Source of the DNA: Globodera rostochiensis
Taxonomy: Eukaryota > Nematoda > Chromadorea > Rhabditida > Heteroderidae
Reading direction: 5' to 3'
Assembly: GCA_018350325.1 (NCBI GenBank)
Contig: JAEVLN010000001.1
Location: 5,547,254 to 5,611,253, forward strand
Length of the DNA: 64,000 nt
Shown here: positions 49,398 to 60,171 of the stretch, piece after piece
How the letters are laid out: every line of letters begins with the position of its first letter
How positions within the stretch are numbered: position 1 is the stretch's first letter
The notes under the pieces: model-generated
The model's input: only the letters and a program-made list of their open reading frames with translations
Database searches by the model: none
Told to the model about the DNA's origin: nothing
Program-made: the position numbers and the translations under genes

Positions 49398-50814
49398 TTA
49401 TCGCGGCACGCTGAATCTTTGAGCAATGACAGAGACCGTGCCAAGAATTAATCTTACCCGAATTCTGGCCAAATCGTTGGAATTGCTGATTGGGGCGGAA
49501 GAAGGAGGGCGTCGTAGCAATGGTCGTAGCCGGTTCCTGTGAAAAGAACGCCTGGGGGGTTTTTAAATGGAAATTGGTCTTACCGGAGTTCGGAAGAATA
49601 CGGGGTCGGGTTGGGACGGTGGTGAAGACGGACGAGGGAGTAGCTGGGGGGATTTGTTTTGTGAATGGATTGAGGGGAAATGCCAAAGTCACCCGGGAAC
49701 GCCCCTCCGCCGGCACTGCACTGATCTCGCTGATCAGTTGAGCTGCTGACCCGGGGTTGAACAACTGAAGCAACGATATATTTTTGGGATCAACGAATAT
49801 TTTTTTTCTGCCTCAAATGTCTCCTTTTTGAAATTGTCCGTCGGCGGGGGCACTGTCGGCGTCCCTTTGTTCCAGGGGCCAAACGACGCACGCGTAGAGC
49901 ATGGCGGAATCGGCATCTTTTGATGTGTTCAATCACATCAAAGAGGGCACGGACACCCAAACAAACTCACGGACACTACGGACTTCACCCAAAAGCGCTT
50001 CAGATTTTGCACAACGGTGGCCCTAAAGGCGTGGGGAAGGGGGGCGGGGGTATAAAATTGGAAAATAAAGGCAGAAACGAACACAAATTGGACAGTTTCG
50101 CCATTGAAGTCACCGCGCCACCTTCGGAGAAAAAGGCATTTGTCCAAAATGGTGAAATTGTTGAGACAATTCAATCCGACCACATAGTCATGCGCCCCTT
50201 TTTGTCGTCGTGGCTGTGCGTGACGGAATCCCGGATTCGAAAACATTGGAACTGCCAGGAGCCATTGTCTGAACACTTTTGTTGCCGAACTCCTTCAACC
50301 CCCCCCCCGTCCGTTCTTCACTCCTTCCACTCACCGTCCATGCGCAAAAACTGTCCCGTTCTGAAAGCCAAAGTTTTATGGGCGCGTTTAATTGAGCACC
50401 CGCCGACCCCGCCGACCTTCTCGTCCCAACCCGAAAAGCGTCGAATACCAACGATTGCATCGCGAACCCTTTGAACTCTGTGGATCCGTTGCCATGCAAA
50501 CACACTGTGCCAAAAGAATGTAAGAAATTCGAATTTAGTGACAGAACCCACCGGAGATTGGCTGTCCTGGATAGTAACATTGGGCGTCCAGCTCAATGGT
50601 GAAGGGCGGATCCTGTGAATCAGTCGGAGTTCAGCGAGGAGCGCCGAGGGAACCCATCCCCCCCGGGGGTTACCGAGAGTTGTAGTCCGCCCTGGTGTTC
50701 GACGGCCTCGAGAGGGTTCATACTTTCGTAAACGGTTCTGAGACACGGGGCACCGTCGGGCCATCCGGAGGAAAAGTCGAAAGAAAGGGCGAACAGAAGG
50801 AAAAGGAGGGCCAT
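49398..50814 (-). CDS. secreted reeler-domain protein
   Basis: The N-terminus MALLFLLFALSFDFSSGWPD is a signal peptide running directly into GAPCLRTVYESMNPLEAVEH, the opening of a reeler domain (x-P-D-G-A-P-C...MNP). After an intron come DPPFTIELDAQCYYPGQPIS and then LHGNGSTEFKGFAMQSLVFD, corresponding to the central strands, and DSVTHSHDDKKGRM, the usual end of the domain with its conserved 'THS'. A Pro/Thr/Asn/Gln-rich tail (TPSSVFTTVPTRPRILPNSG, FFRPNQQFQRFGQNSG) follows to a stop at about 49398. Reeler domains occur in extracellular matrix and defence-type proteins of invertebrates. Exon edges around 50280-50450 are uncertain. Confidence 0.65.
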
Positions 50815-51830
50815 AATACCGGACGATCGGAGAAAGAGCGAAATTGGGTGAAGGAAAAGGAAGTCAAATTGAATGCCCTGGAGGGGGGGGGGGAGAAGAG
50901 AAGAACGTCCAAATTACGCCGGGGGGGGGCTGCCCAAAAGAAGCGGAGGAATCGGTTGCGAGTTGCAACTTGCAGAGGGAGCGCAGAGTGAGGGATGGTG
51001 CCCAGCGTCGTCGTCCCTGGCCCCCCAATCATTCACCCCCCCCCCCCCACTCCGATCATTAACCCCCCCCTCCATTGTTCCCTTAACCTTCGTTCTTCTT
51101 TCTTTCTTCCTTCCATTAATCACCATCACAACTTTGATCAATAAAAAAAAGAAATTTATTGCATTGGAACAAATTAGGGCAAAAGGGAAAGTGGGGGAAC
51201 ATTTCGCGCGAGGTGAAAAAGACAAAATGATCGCTGTTACTCAATTGTTGAAGAGGAGGCGAAGGAGGTCATCAAACATAATCATTAGCAAATGGAAGGA
51301 ATGGCTGGGAGGAAAGGAAGGAACCGAGCGAGAGGGGAGAAAGGAATGAAAAAAGGGGGAACTCTTCTTTCTGTACACGTGTGAAGCGACAAAAGCAAAC
51401 ATTGTTAGGCAATTGGGTAATTATTACATGAAAGTTCGAATCAAATCAGCAGGTGGTTGGTTCTTTGTTCGTTTCCAAACTGTCCCCCCCCCAATGCCGC
51501 AAATTATCGCCCTAAATGCCATCCTTTCTTTCACAGTGCCGTGCCCGATCTTTCGCCGTCCCAACCCAACGATCTTTCCCGCATCCTCAATAACATCGTT
51601 CTTCGCTCTGCCATTCCGTCAGCACTGTCCGGCACGTCCTGAGAATAACCCATCCGGGAGAGTCGATAGGCGGCTGCACTTCGTCGAATTTGGTGCGGCG
51701 ACCAATGGGGGGACAACGAATTCGGCACGGTCGGAGAAGCGGCAAAGTGACCGTTTGAAGGGAATGTGGAGACAGAGACAGTCGACGGGGAGTCAAAACA
51801 GTGGCGAACCTGGGAACAAAATGCATTCAC
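50815..51830. other. intergenic region
   Basis: G runs at 50882-50893 and 50923-50930 and C runs at 51036-51070 are present. No supported gene; Lys/Arg-rich open frames are fragments. It probably holds the reeler gene promoter and the 3' flank of the next minus-strand gene. Confidence 0.5.
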
Positions 51831-51979
51831 TCAACCCGAACGAACAATTCGGACCTGGAAGAGAGAAACGGTGCCACAATTGCGAGTCCGCAACCTTTCG
51901 CACATGTCGAGGGCGGCCAGGGCATTGGTCGGGTGGAGAATGGAACCAAATTCGCAAAAGAGCACATAACCAAAGTCCG

Positions 51980-53599
51980 GAGACGCGGAGGAGGCGGAGG
52001 GAGGCGCGGCCGCCGGAAAAGGCACCCGTCGGTGAAGGGACAGACGGCGTAGCTGCCACGCCCGGGGCGAATACTTAAAGCCTTCTTTCTCTTTCTCTCT
52101 CTCGGAAGCTTGAGGAATCGTTGCTAATCGATCGATCACCTTGTATATCTCGTGTGCTCCAGTCCAGCTAAGCCACGTATTCTCCAGTCGCGCACTGTTC
52201 CCGGTCTGACCATCCAGCAGCCGAAAACAGAGGACGATGAAACCGCCGTGGGCGGCGGATGAGAGCGGCGCCGGAGGGTTGGCGGCATGGACGGAGGCGG
52301 TGGGCGACGTGCAGAAAGCGTCGCAGGCAGCCTGACGCTCCAAGGCGATCACTTCCTCAAAGCTAACTGAACAAAGGCATTGTCCAACCCCTCAAACGCG
52401 TCCAAATTACCGAATTCGGCGTGTCCAACGCTCGTCCGGTTCATTTCCTCCGCAACTTCGGCGCTCGTTCCGCAGCCCTCAAACACCGCGTAATGGAGGA
52501 ATGGATAAAGCGCTGCACAGAACGCGGAGATTAACCCAGAAAAAGGACCTCTAAAAGACTAAAAATACTCACGTTCCGGGTCCACACATCGAAGCATCAA
52601 TGCCCGGGAAAGCGTTGGCCACTGACGGATTCGGCCATGTTGGGCCAGAAAGAGCGACTCGAGCGGCGAACGGTCGGAAGGCAGACGACCGAAACGAGAA
52701 CTGATAGTGAGGAAAGTGCACGCAATTCTTTGTTGAAGTGCTCAGACCTCCTCAGAGACGATCCGCCAGTAGCAAACCCGAGCAGAACGGACTGGTAATG
52801 AACATTGTCTGGCGGCGTTCCCGTCGTTTTTTTAGTGCCAGACATTGTCTCAATGCTTAGTCGCTCCCGGGGTGGCGGCGTTCGCTGTTGGATGCTGTAG
52901 CTTGGGGAAGGGGACAATGTCGCCGAGGGGGCCTTTTGGACCAGACGAAAGGGCTCGTCTTCCAAGTTGAGGTCCAACGAGCCGCGTTCCGGTACACCTT
53001 AAGAGAGAGAAGAGTTGGCGGCCGTCTCCAAAAGCGTTTTTGCCAACTCCATTGACGGGGTGGCGGAAGTCGACTTCGGCGCCTCTGCTGGGTGGACGGC
53101 GCGGAAGCGGAAATGACGGCGTAAAGAAGTGACGCCATCGACTGTTTTCGGGGATGGCTTCCGGAGCTTTTTTTCCTCCGGGCACTCGATCTGTGTGAGT
53201 TCCCAGATCCGTCGAAACTCCCCTTCAACCCCACCGGCTCCTACTCGGCGTTCTGCTGCCACCCAATTCGCCTCCCTCTCCAAATCCGGCCAAGTCCTTC
53301 GACTGCTGCTGCTGCAAAACTGCCCGCCCCGAAGCACTTCCCCTCGGGGGATCAAATACAGTCACGCCATTGGCCGAGGACATCAGCATGGGACTGCCCC
53401 AACGCGTACACTGTGAAGTGTTTGCGCCGCCGCCGCCACTTTGGCGCCGTCCACCAAAGCCCCCCATTTGTTGGCGATCGGCCGCTGGCTGACGCTGCTG
53501 TTGCTGCTGAACAGCTAGGCCGGAAGCGGAAGCGCGCCGGGTGGCCGCCCCGCCGCTCGGATAAAGCACACGCTCAAAAGTCTCCAACACAAGATTCAT
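51980..53599 (-). CDS. unidentified multi-exon protein
   Basis: A likely start is MNLVLETFERVLYPSGGAAT at 53599, followed by a Gln/Gly/Arg-rich part (SGLAVQQQQQRQPAADRQQM). Later exons include SLDLNLEDEPFRLVQKAPSA (about 52930), SPLESLFLAQHGRIRQWPTL with LMLRCVDPER (about 52610), ALYPFLHYAVFEGCGTSAEV with AEEMNRTSVGHAEF (about 52440) and FEEVIALERQAACDAFCTSP, GGFIVLCFRLLDGQTGNSAR, LENTWLSWTGAHEIYKVIDR (52130-52360). The last exons (SPDFGYVLFCEFGSILHPTN, about 51950) are open but the stop is not settled. The C-terminal half looks folded and the N-terminal half disordered. I do not recognise the family. The frame between 53000 and 53300 is unresolved. Confidence 0.45.
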
Positions 53600-53738
53600 T
53601 TCTTGCGGTCGTTGAAATAGAGAGTTGTGCTGCCTCTTTCTGAATGTTGTTTTCGAATCGAGAGCCGCCTCCTTATAAACGAAGAGAGAGGGCGGGGGAC
53701 GGACCTTGAGTTGGATGAGGGAGGAGAAATGTCCCCAT

Positions 53739-53791
53739 AGGGGAGGGGAGGGGAGGGGAGGGGAGGGGAGGGGAGGGGAGGGGGGGGGATG
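53739..53791. repeat. (GGGGA)n simple repeat, about 10 units
   Basis: GGGGA is repeated without interruption and ends in a run of nine Gs. It has the four-plus G-blocks needed to form a G-quadruplex. It lies just upstream of the unidentified minus-strand gene at 51980-53599. Confidence 0.95.
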
Positions 53792-53799
53792 AAGCAATT

Positions 53800-55255
53800 G
53801 AGTATGCTGCTGGAGGGGGGGGGAGCACTTTTGCTGTAGTTGAGTGGCTGTGAATTGCTGAAAAGGGTGGACCCCCGGGGAGAGGGAATAAAAAAAACAA
53901 AGGAATATGAAAACAAATGAAGTGTAGATGGGACCTTTGATGGACAAACGAATCCCTCCCTATGTCCGTCCCCCCCCCCCCCTCCCTCAAATTCTCTTCC
54001 CTTCTCAATAACTCTCATCTCCCGTTGCGTGAGGGTATTGGGTTCTGCTGGGGCGTAAAATGGCTGCAATGTCCAGCAGCGGCTGGCACTAACATACCAG
54101 CATCAGCAGCAGCTGGCACAAAGGAAAAGCGGGCGGGAGGACAAAACAAACTGACGAAAGGAAGTGGGGGAGGGGAGGGGGAGGGGAGGGGCCTCTGGCG
54201 CGAAAAGGAAGGAAGGCACCCGAGGGGAAGGAATTAGCGGATGGAGGGCCCGGGGGGGGACTGAGTGGGAGGGTCATACGGAAGAAGGAAATGGATGCCA
54301 AGGAGAGAGAGAAAGCGCATTTTAGGGGATTTCCGGATAAAAGTGGGATGGACGGAAAAGCCTGGAGGGGGGGGGGAGGGGGAGAGGGGGGGGGGGGGGG
54401 TGTGCCCGCGAAACGGGCAAAGTCAGCCAGTATAGAATGGATAGGGCGTGTGAGGGCCATCGCATGACTCTCAAATGGCCAATCTTCGCCAACCCCCCCC
54501 CCCCTCAACAAATTCCCCCCCCCCCCAATTTCCCCCAACAAAATTCCCCCCCCCCCCTCCGCCCCCGCCATTCAATCGCCCGCTGACTCTGCCCACAAAT
54601 AATCGTTGTCACTGCCAAAAAGCGCCCCTTTTGTCTTTCTTCCGCCACGGCAACAAACAAAAAACGAAATGGCACATTTTAAGCAATGCGCCCATTTATT
54701 CAAAAATGCCCAAATGAAGTCGAAAAGACCAAAAGGCACCATTTTCAATTCCAATGGAAGCATTGCATTCAATTTGAGTGATGAAAAACGGCTCGGCACC
54801 GTGAAAATGGGCAAGAATGGATGAAAGTTTGAACATAAAAAATTTAGTCTTCCAATGCCACAAAACGGAAATAATCATTAAAGCCCGGACTTGATTTTTA
54901 GTGCAATTTGAAAATGCTTATTTTTGCTTCATATTTTAACATTTTGGTGATATTTTTATGTTTTGGCCAACAAGTACTATAGTATGTATACAGTATATAT
55001 TTCTAATATTGCATCAAAATATTTCACAATTTAAGTTTGGGAGTGAGTGTTGACTATTCTTTCTACAATAATATGTAAAGTAAGTGGAACCGGAACCATT
55101 CACAAACATCACAGGGTAGAAGACAATGAAAGACGGGCAAATAAAACCCGGGAATATTACCATAATACAGAAATAATACAAAAAGTACCCAATGTTATGT
55201 CCAAAAAAGTGAGTTTATCTCCGGTTAGAAAGCACTCTCCCACCTCCTCCTCCTC
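53800..55255. other. intergenic, G/C-run-rich then AT-rich
   Basis: G runs at 54365-54400 and C runs at 53970-53982 and 54490-54565 dominate the first 800 bases. From 54600 the DNA is AT-rich. Open frames follow the homopolymers or are short. No gene is supported. Confidence 0.55.
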
Positions 55256-56219
55256 TTATGCTTCAACTTTGTTTCGCTTCTTGGCCAAATAACTCAAGTT
55301 GTAGTTCAACTTCTCCAAAATTTCGTCTTCATGGCGCAAATATTCGCATTCCCTCAACTTAAAAAAAAGTTGTCGGAATGGGTAAACAATAAAATTGGCC
55401 CAAAAAACAAAACCCACCAATTTGGCCTCAATTTCAAAGAGGTGCTCATCCCAAAAATTCGGTGCCATCCTCCGCTGGCAGTCGGCCAACCGCAAGGCGT
55501 ACTCGAGATTGCTCCCACTACGTCCTCGGCTTCGAATTATCTGACAAAGTCGCGATCGCAATGTGAAGGACGAGAGAAAATAAAAACAGGGATGAGAGAC
55601 CTGCTTGACAATGTCGTCCACGCCGGTCGGGCCGGAGTGGTAAATGTTTCTGCGGTCCGCTTCCGAAATGTACACGCTCAGTTCAAACGGTTCGGACCCA
55701 TCATCCGGGTAGAATTTGACGCGTTTGAGCTTAAAACATTGCTTTATGAAGAGGAATAGATGGCATGGCCTTTTTTGACCCCACCCCCACCAAAAATGTT
55801 AGGCAAAACAGCACCCACTCACGCGGTAGCCGGCCTTTTCCCGATGGTCCAAATACTTCAAAGTGTTTTCAACCGCTTTCTCATTGATTTTGTAGGCGAT
55901 TCCCCAGCACGTTCCGTCGATATCGGGAACCAAACTCACTACACGTCCGGGCTAAAATGATCAATTTAGCAAACTGTTTCCCCTTTCTGTGATTGTTGAA
56001 GTAAGGAAAAAGGCGTCCCTATAAACCAATATCGGTTGATGCTTTACCATCCAATTACTTTCTTTACTTCAATATAAAAAGAACGTTGTCGGGAGTGCCC
56101 CGGTGATCAGGCGACAACTGGCAAAATCTGCGAACGTATCCGACCACAACACCGCGGATTGCCTCATCGTAGGGGAAATTTGGATTCCAAAGAAGACTGC
56201 CGTAGCCGAAGATGTACAT
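55256..56219 (-). CDS. CHAC: ChaC-type gamma-glutamylcyclotransferase
   Basis: ChaC enzymes degrade cytosolic glutathione to 5-oxoproline and Cys-Gly. The start at 56219 gives MYIFGYGSLLWNPNFPYDEA, with the family's GYGSL substrate-binding loop at the very N-terminus. Next are GVVVGYVRRFCQLSPDHRGT, then PGRVVSLVPDIDGTCWGIAY, and YLDHREKAGYR containing the catalytic Glu of the R-E-K-x-G-Y motif (about 55840). Following exons give FELSVYISEADRRNIYHSGP and SGSNLEYALRLADCQRRM, the usual 'G.S..N.eYl..l' block. The C-terminus KLNYNLSYLAKKRNKVEA is Lys-rich. Length and motifs suggest ChaC2-like constitutive activity, but this is inference. It is followed 186 bp upstream by PPCDC on the same strand. 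Confidence 0.92.
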
Positions 56220-56405
56220 CTGGCAGCGAAGTTCTAATTGAGAAGCGGAGGACAAACTGAAAAGACAATCAAATCATTTTCAATTTGTGAAAAAATCGCG
56301 ACATGTAAGCAGCATAAAGCCACACTTCTCGTTCATTACGAGTTGGAAGTTTAATAATAAAAGCATTGAAAAAACAAAAAAAATCATTCAAAAATAAGAA
56401 TGAAT

Positions 56406-57673
56406 TTAAGACGATGGGTTTTCCGAGGAATATGAATAGACGGCGAATTTGTTTTTGATGTCTGACGCAATGATTGACGCTATCATCTGCACCGAAGCCA
56501 TCGCGCCGTATCCCTTGTCACCACACATCAATTCTTTCTCAATTGTCGGTATTTCCTGAATCGAATTCGGCTAATAAGAAATCCGAACAAAATAATACAA
56601 GCTAGCTGTTGATATTGGTTAAAAAAAAATTGTCCAAACTCAAAAAACCGAGCAAAAACTTCAAATTCCAAAAAAAAACCATAAAATTTCCTAATCGAAA
56701 TACCAAAAATTCGAATACCCGGTAAAGCAGCAGTTCCTTCAGCGTTTTCATATGTTGATAGGTCAGCGGATTGTCCCACCTAAACAATAGAAAAACTTTC
56801 ATCTCCCCCTTTTTATTAAAGGTCACATTGCCGTGTTCATCGCAGGAGCAAAGTAAAGGGGTTTTCGCTGGTCCCAAGCTCGCACAACACTCGTCACCAA
56901 ATTGTCGCAAATTCCGTTGGCGACCTTTGCGAGAGTATTCGCATCCAAAGGCGCGATCAGCAGCGAATCAGCCCATTTTCGGAGTTCTTTACTTTAAAAA
57001 ATTGGCCAGGAAGACAACTTTCTGAGGCCGTTTAAGGAAAAAAAAAAGTCAATTTACGAATTTGCAACAAAAAGAGTCCCACTTATGGTTTTTGTCATCA
57101 ATTTCGAAAGGGGGGGGATGCCATGGCCTCGTTTTGACTAAGGACAAGACCAACCGATGTGGAGGACAGGGTCGCCGCGTTTCTTCCACATATTCCATTC
57201 ATCCCGGTCATCGTAAATTGTCTCTTGGACATCACTTGCATCAAAAAAATTCAGAGCGCTTTGAGTTGCAATAACCTCAAATTGGGGGAAAACAAATGAA
57301 AAACCTCATGGACAGCTCGAACTTTGATAGCCAATCTGTTGGCCGGGGACTGTTTATGAAGTTCAGCAATCAGTTCTTCAATTTTTATTGTGGCCACTGA
57401 ACCCGTCAACGCCAACAAAACATGGAACTTGCCGCCAAGACGACTTATCCGATGGCTCGCGTCAAAAGGAGCTCTGTGCGAAACGGCAGTGACTTTGGCG
57501 CGCTTAATTTATTTGAGAAACAATTTAAACAATCAAACGAAAAGGTAAATAAAAATGACATTAATTACTTCTGCGCCGTTATTCTCTGCTGTAGTTGTCG
57601 CCCCGCTATCATCATTTACTCGTTTCCGCTTCTGTGGGATTTCTTCATTGTCTGTGTTTGATGGAGAGGCCAT
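56406..57673 (-). CDS. PPCDC: phosphopantothenoylcysteine decarboxylase (PPCDC)
   Basis: This FMN enzyme makes 4'-phosphopantetheine in coenzyme A synthesis. The start MASPSNTDNEEIPQKRKRVN at 57673 adds a short hydrophilic leader. The second exon has GGKFHVLLALTGSVATIKIE, the flavoprotein G-S-V-A nucleotide-binding loop, and IEELIAELHKQSPANRLAIK. Later exons give IYDDRDEWNMWKKRGDPVLH with the catalytic His region, WADSLLIAPLDANTLAKVAN (FMN-phosphate site), FAPAMNTAMWDNPLTYQHMK containing the PAMN motif, and IPTIEKELMCGDKGYGAMAS, which carries the substrate-recognition Cys-Gly-Asp of the clasp. The stop is at 56406. It is divergent from calreticulin. Confidence 0.93.
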
Positions 57674-57779
57674 CTGAAATGTTGAGAAAAAATCGCTATA
57701 AACTATTACGTCTATTTTATGCATCAGATGATGTTTTATTTCGCCATTTTTCCAAAAATTTATTAAAAAAAATCCACTA

Positions 57780-58060
57780 AACTTCGAAAATCGAATTTTT
57801 TGTTTGCACAATATATCTTAAGACAGTTTTCAAGAATTTTAGAGACTTCCAAATCAGTTTTCCTAGATTTTTTTCTTTTATTTCAAAAACAATTTATTTA
57901 TCGCCAAAATTTAATGTACAGATTGCAAAATTTATGTACAGATCGCCAACTTAAATATTTACAATTTTATTTGAATTTTGTGCAAATCCCTTAACAAAAA
58001 CAAAAATTTCTAAAATTTTTTCGATTTTTTTTTGACGGAACCCACACGGGGTACCGAGTT
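57780..58060. repeat. dispersed AT-rich repeat, copy 3 (diverged)
   Basis: GTACAGAT(T/C)GCAAAATT and ACAGATCGCCAACTTAAAT words at 57915-57955, with flanking TTTTT-rich DNA, match the ACAGATNGCCAAATTAG core seen at 28345 and 40640-40760. Similarity is by eye and weaker than between the other two copies. Confidence 0.45.
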
Positions 58061-58366
58061 TTCGTTTTTCCTTCTCCCGCAAAAACGCCGCAAAATTTTT
58101 CACGTGAATTTCCGCGGGAACCATGCATTCCCAATCGCTTCATCTCAAAATCTCTCTTTTCATAAATCAAATAAAAGCAAAATTGGCCATTGTTTGTTTG
58201 GAAATTCGAGTTAAATTTTTCAATTTGTCGACGGCGCACCAGGACCACACAATTCGTCCCTTTGCACCGCCCTCTGTCTGTGCACTCTGACGGGAGGGAC
58301 ACTCTGTGCTCTGTGCCCCTCCCCGCACTCTCTCGGCCGTCCTCCCCCTGTGATTGGCTGTGTCGC

Positions 58367-58380
58367 TGACGTGGACCAAT
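58367..58380 (+). promoter_or_regulatory. composite UPRE / ERSE-II site upstream of calreticulin
   Basis: TGACGTGGACCAAT contains TGACGTGG, the ATF6/XBP1 unfolded-protein-response element, and overlapping CGTGG-N-CCAAT, which is the exact reverse complement of ERSE-II (ATTGG-N-CCACG, bound by NF-Y plus ATF6). It is positioned about 180 bp before the start codon of an ER chaperone gene, where such a site is expected. Confidence 0.7.
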
Positions 58381-58560
58381 GGAATTGTGCCCTGCCGGGG
58401 CGAGGGGACGCGGCGTTTTCAGTCGATCGCCGGCCGCATTTCCCCCCACTTTTTAGATCCACTCAAAAGCACACCGATTTCCCTCCCGGCGACAATCGGC
58501 CGTCAATAATAATCACCAAAACCTTCTCAGATCATCAAATCTCTAATTTGTAAGCGCGGA

Positions 58561-60171
58561 ATGCTCAATTCTTTCCTCTTATGGTCCTTCGCGGGCCTCA
58601 TTTTCGTCGTCGTCCATGCGGAGGTCTTTTTCAGGGAGGAGTTTTCTGATGACAGTTGGGCTGACCGGTGGATTACGTCCAAGGTTAAGTTAGAGAGCTG
58701 TTCATCTCGACAACAAATTGGCACATTTTCAGCACAAAGAGGACTACGGGAAGTTCGAGCTGTCTCACGGAAAGTTTTTTGGGGACAAGGTTCGGGATCA
58801 GGGCCTGAAGACCAGCCAGGATGCTCGTTTCTACGCCATCTCGGCCAAGTTTCCGAAGAAGTTCAGCAACAAGGGAAAGCCGATGGTCGTTCAGTTCACT
58901 ATCAAACATGAGCAGAACATCGACTGCGGCGGGGGCTATTTGAAAGTAAAAAGTTGATGATTTGCATGGCAATCACTCGAATTGTCTACTTTTTGTTTAT
59001 AGCTCATGGCCTCGGACATTAGCCAGGAGGGCTTTCACGGAGAGACGCCATACCATGTGATGTTCGGCCCCGACATTTGCGGCCCCGGCACCAAAAAGGT
59101 GCACGTCATTCTCGGCTACAAGGGCAAAAACCATTTGATCAAGAAGGACATTCGCTGCAAGGTGAACAATTCTTTCAATTGGTTGTCACATTTGTTGGTT
59201 AAGGACGACGAGCTGAGCCATCTTTACACGCTGATCTTGAGCCCGGACAACACCTACGAGGTTCAAATTGACGGCGAGAAGGCCGAGAGCGGCGAGTTGG
59301 AGGCCGACTGGGACCTCCTTCCAGCGAAGAAAGTCAAAGACCCCGACGCCAAGAAGCCGGAGGACTGGGATGACAAGTTGGTGTTGTTCTTGACTGACTT
59401 AGACAAGTCCAAGAAACGATTCCCGTCGTTTCCAGAGAGTACATTGACGACCCGGACGACAAAAAGCCTGCTGATTGGGACAAGCCGGAACACATTTCTG
59501 ACCCAGGCTGGCTTTCCTAAGGATTGGCCGGATTAACTCGAGATGCCATTTAAAGATGCCAAGAAGCCCGACGACTGGGACGATGAGATGGACGGGGAGT
59601 GGGAGCCGCCAATGATCGACAACCCCGACTACAAGGGCACCTGGAAGCCGAAGCAGATCAAGAACCCCAACTACAAGGGCAAATGGATCCACCCGGAGAT
59701 CGACAACCCCGAATACCAGCCGGATGACGACCTTTACATGCGAGAAGACTGGGGCGCCATCGGAATTGACATTTGGTGGCACTTTGGGGGGTTTGGCATA
59801 CATTTTAATGCCATCGGATTGATTGCAGGCAAGTCAAATCCGGCACCATCTTTGACAACATTTTGGTGGCCGACTCTGTCGATGATGCGAAAAAGCACGC
59901 CGCGGACACTTTTGACCAGCTGAAGGAGGCCGAGAAGAAGCAGAAAGAAGCCAACGACGAGGAGGAGCGCAAGAAGTTCGAGTGAGTTTGTTAATGGACG
60001 TACAGCAAACGTGGTGCCAAACCCTAAATTGCTGAATTCAGAGAGGAAGAGAAGAAGCGAAAGGAGGAGGAGGAAGAGAAGAAGTCGAAGGACGCCGACG
60101 ACGACGAGGAGGAGGAGGAGGAAGCGAAGGAGGAAGAGGAGAAAAAGGAGGAGGAACATGATGAGCTTTAG
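58561..60171 (+). CDS. crt-1: calreticulin, ER lectin chaperone ending in HDEL
   Basis: Calreticulin binds Ca2+ and monoglucosylated glycoproteins in the ER lumen. Exons read by eye are 58561-58683, 58733-58945, 59003-59161, 59204-59376, 59436-59506, 59556-59775, 59829-59981 and 60042-60171. The signal peptide is MLNSFLLWSFAGLIFVVVHA. The lectin domain has GKFFGDKVRDQGLKTSQDAR, HEQNIDCGGGYLK, PYHVMFGPDICGPGTKKVHV and NHLIKKDIRCK. The P-domain has three I-x-DPxxKKPxDWD repeats (KDPDAKKPEDWDD, IDDPDDKKPADWD, DAKKPDDWDDEMDGEWEPP) and three following GxWxPxxIxNPxY repeats. The C-domain is Lys/Glu-rich and ends EEEHDEL. One intron is GC-AG (59507-59555) and one is only 42 nt. Plant-parasitic nematodes are known to secrete calreticulin into hosts, but this sequence does not show that. 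Confidence 0.96.

Larger units (their letters stand above)
57674..58560. promoter_or_regulatory. divergent PPCDC-calreticulin upstream region
   Basis: The left part (57770-58060) is AT-rich repeat DNA related to 28200 and 40480. The right part (58230-58540) is GC-richer and behaves like a promoter: an inverted CCAAT box (ATTGG, 58353-58357), a TGACGTGG element, and a direct CCAAT (58376-58380) lie within 30 bases, about 180 bp upstream of the calreticulin ATG. Minus-strand open frames over 57991-58462 overlap these sites and are not supported as genes. Confidence 0.6.

Noticed and set aside
53673..54069. Minus-strand frames with repeated PPLPSPPLPSP peptides
   Set aside because: Direct translations of the (GGGGA)n repeat; all three frames give similar periodic peptides.
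57991..58462. Minus-strand open frames of 80-152 codons upstream of calreticulin
   Set aside because: They cover the promoter-like UPRE/CCAAT cluster, are Arg/Gly/Ser-rich and lack any domain; best explained as GC-rich promoter DNA.
59399..60159. Minus-strand frames of 134 and 141 codons including a Leu-rich (LLLFLLFLL) stretch that looks like membrane spans
   Set aside because: They are antisense to the Glu/Lys-rich calreticulin C-domain; GAG/GAA repeats read backwards give Leu/Phe/Ser runs.
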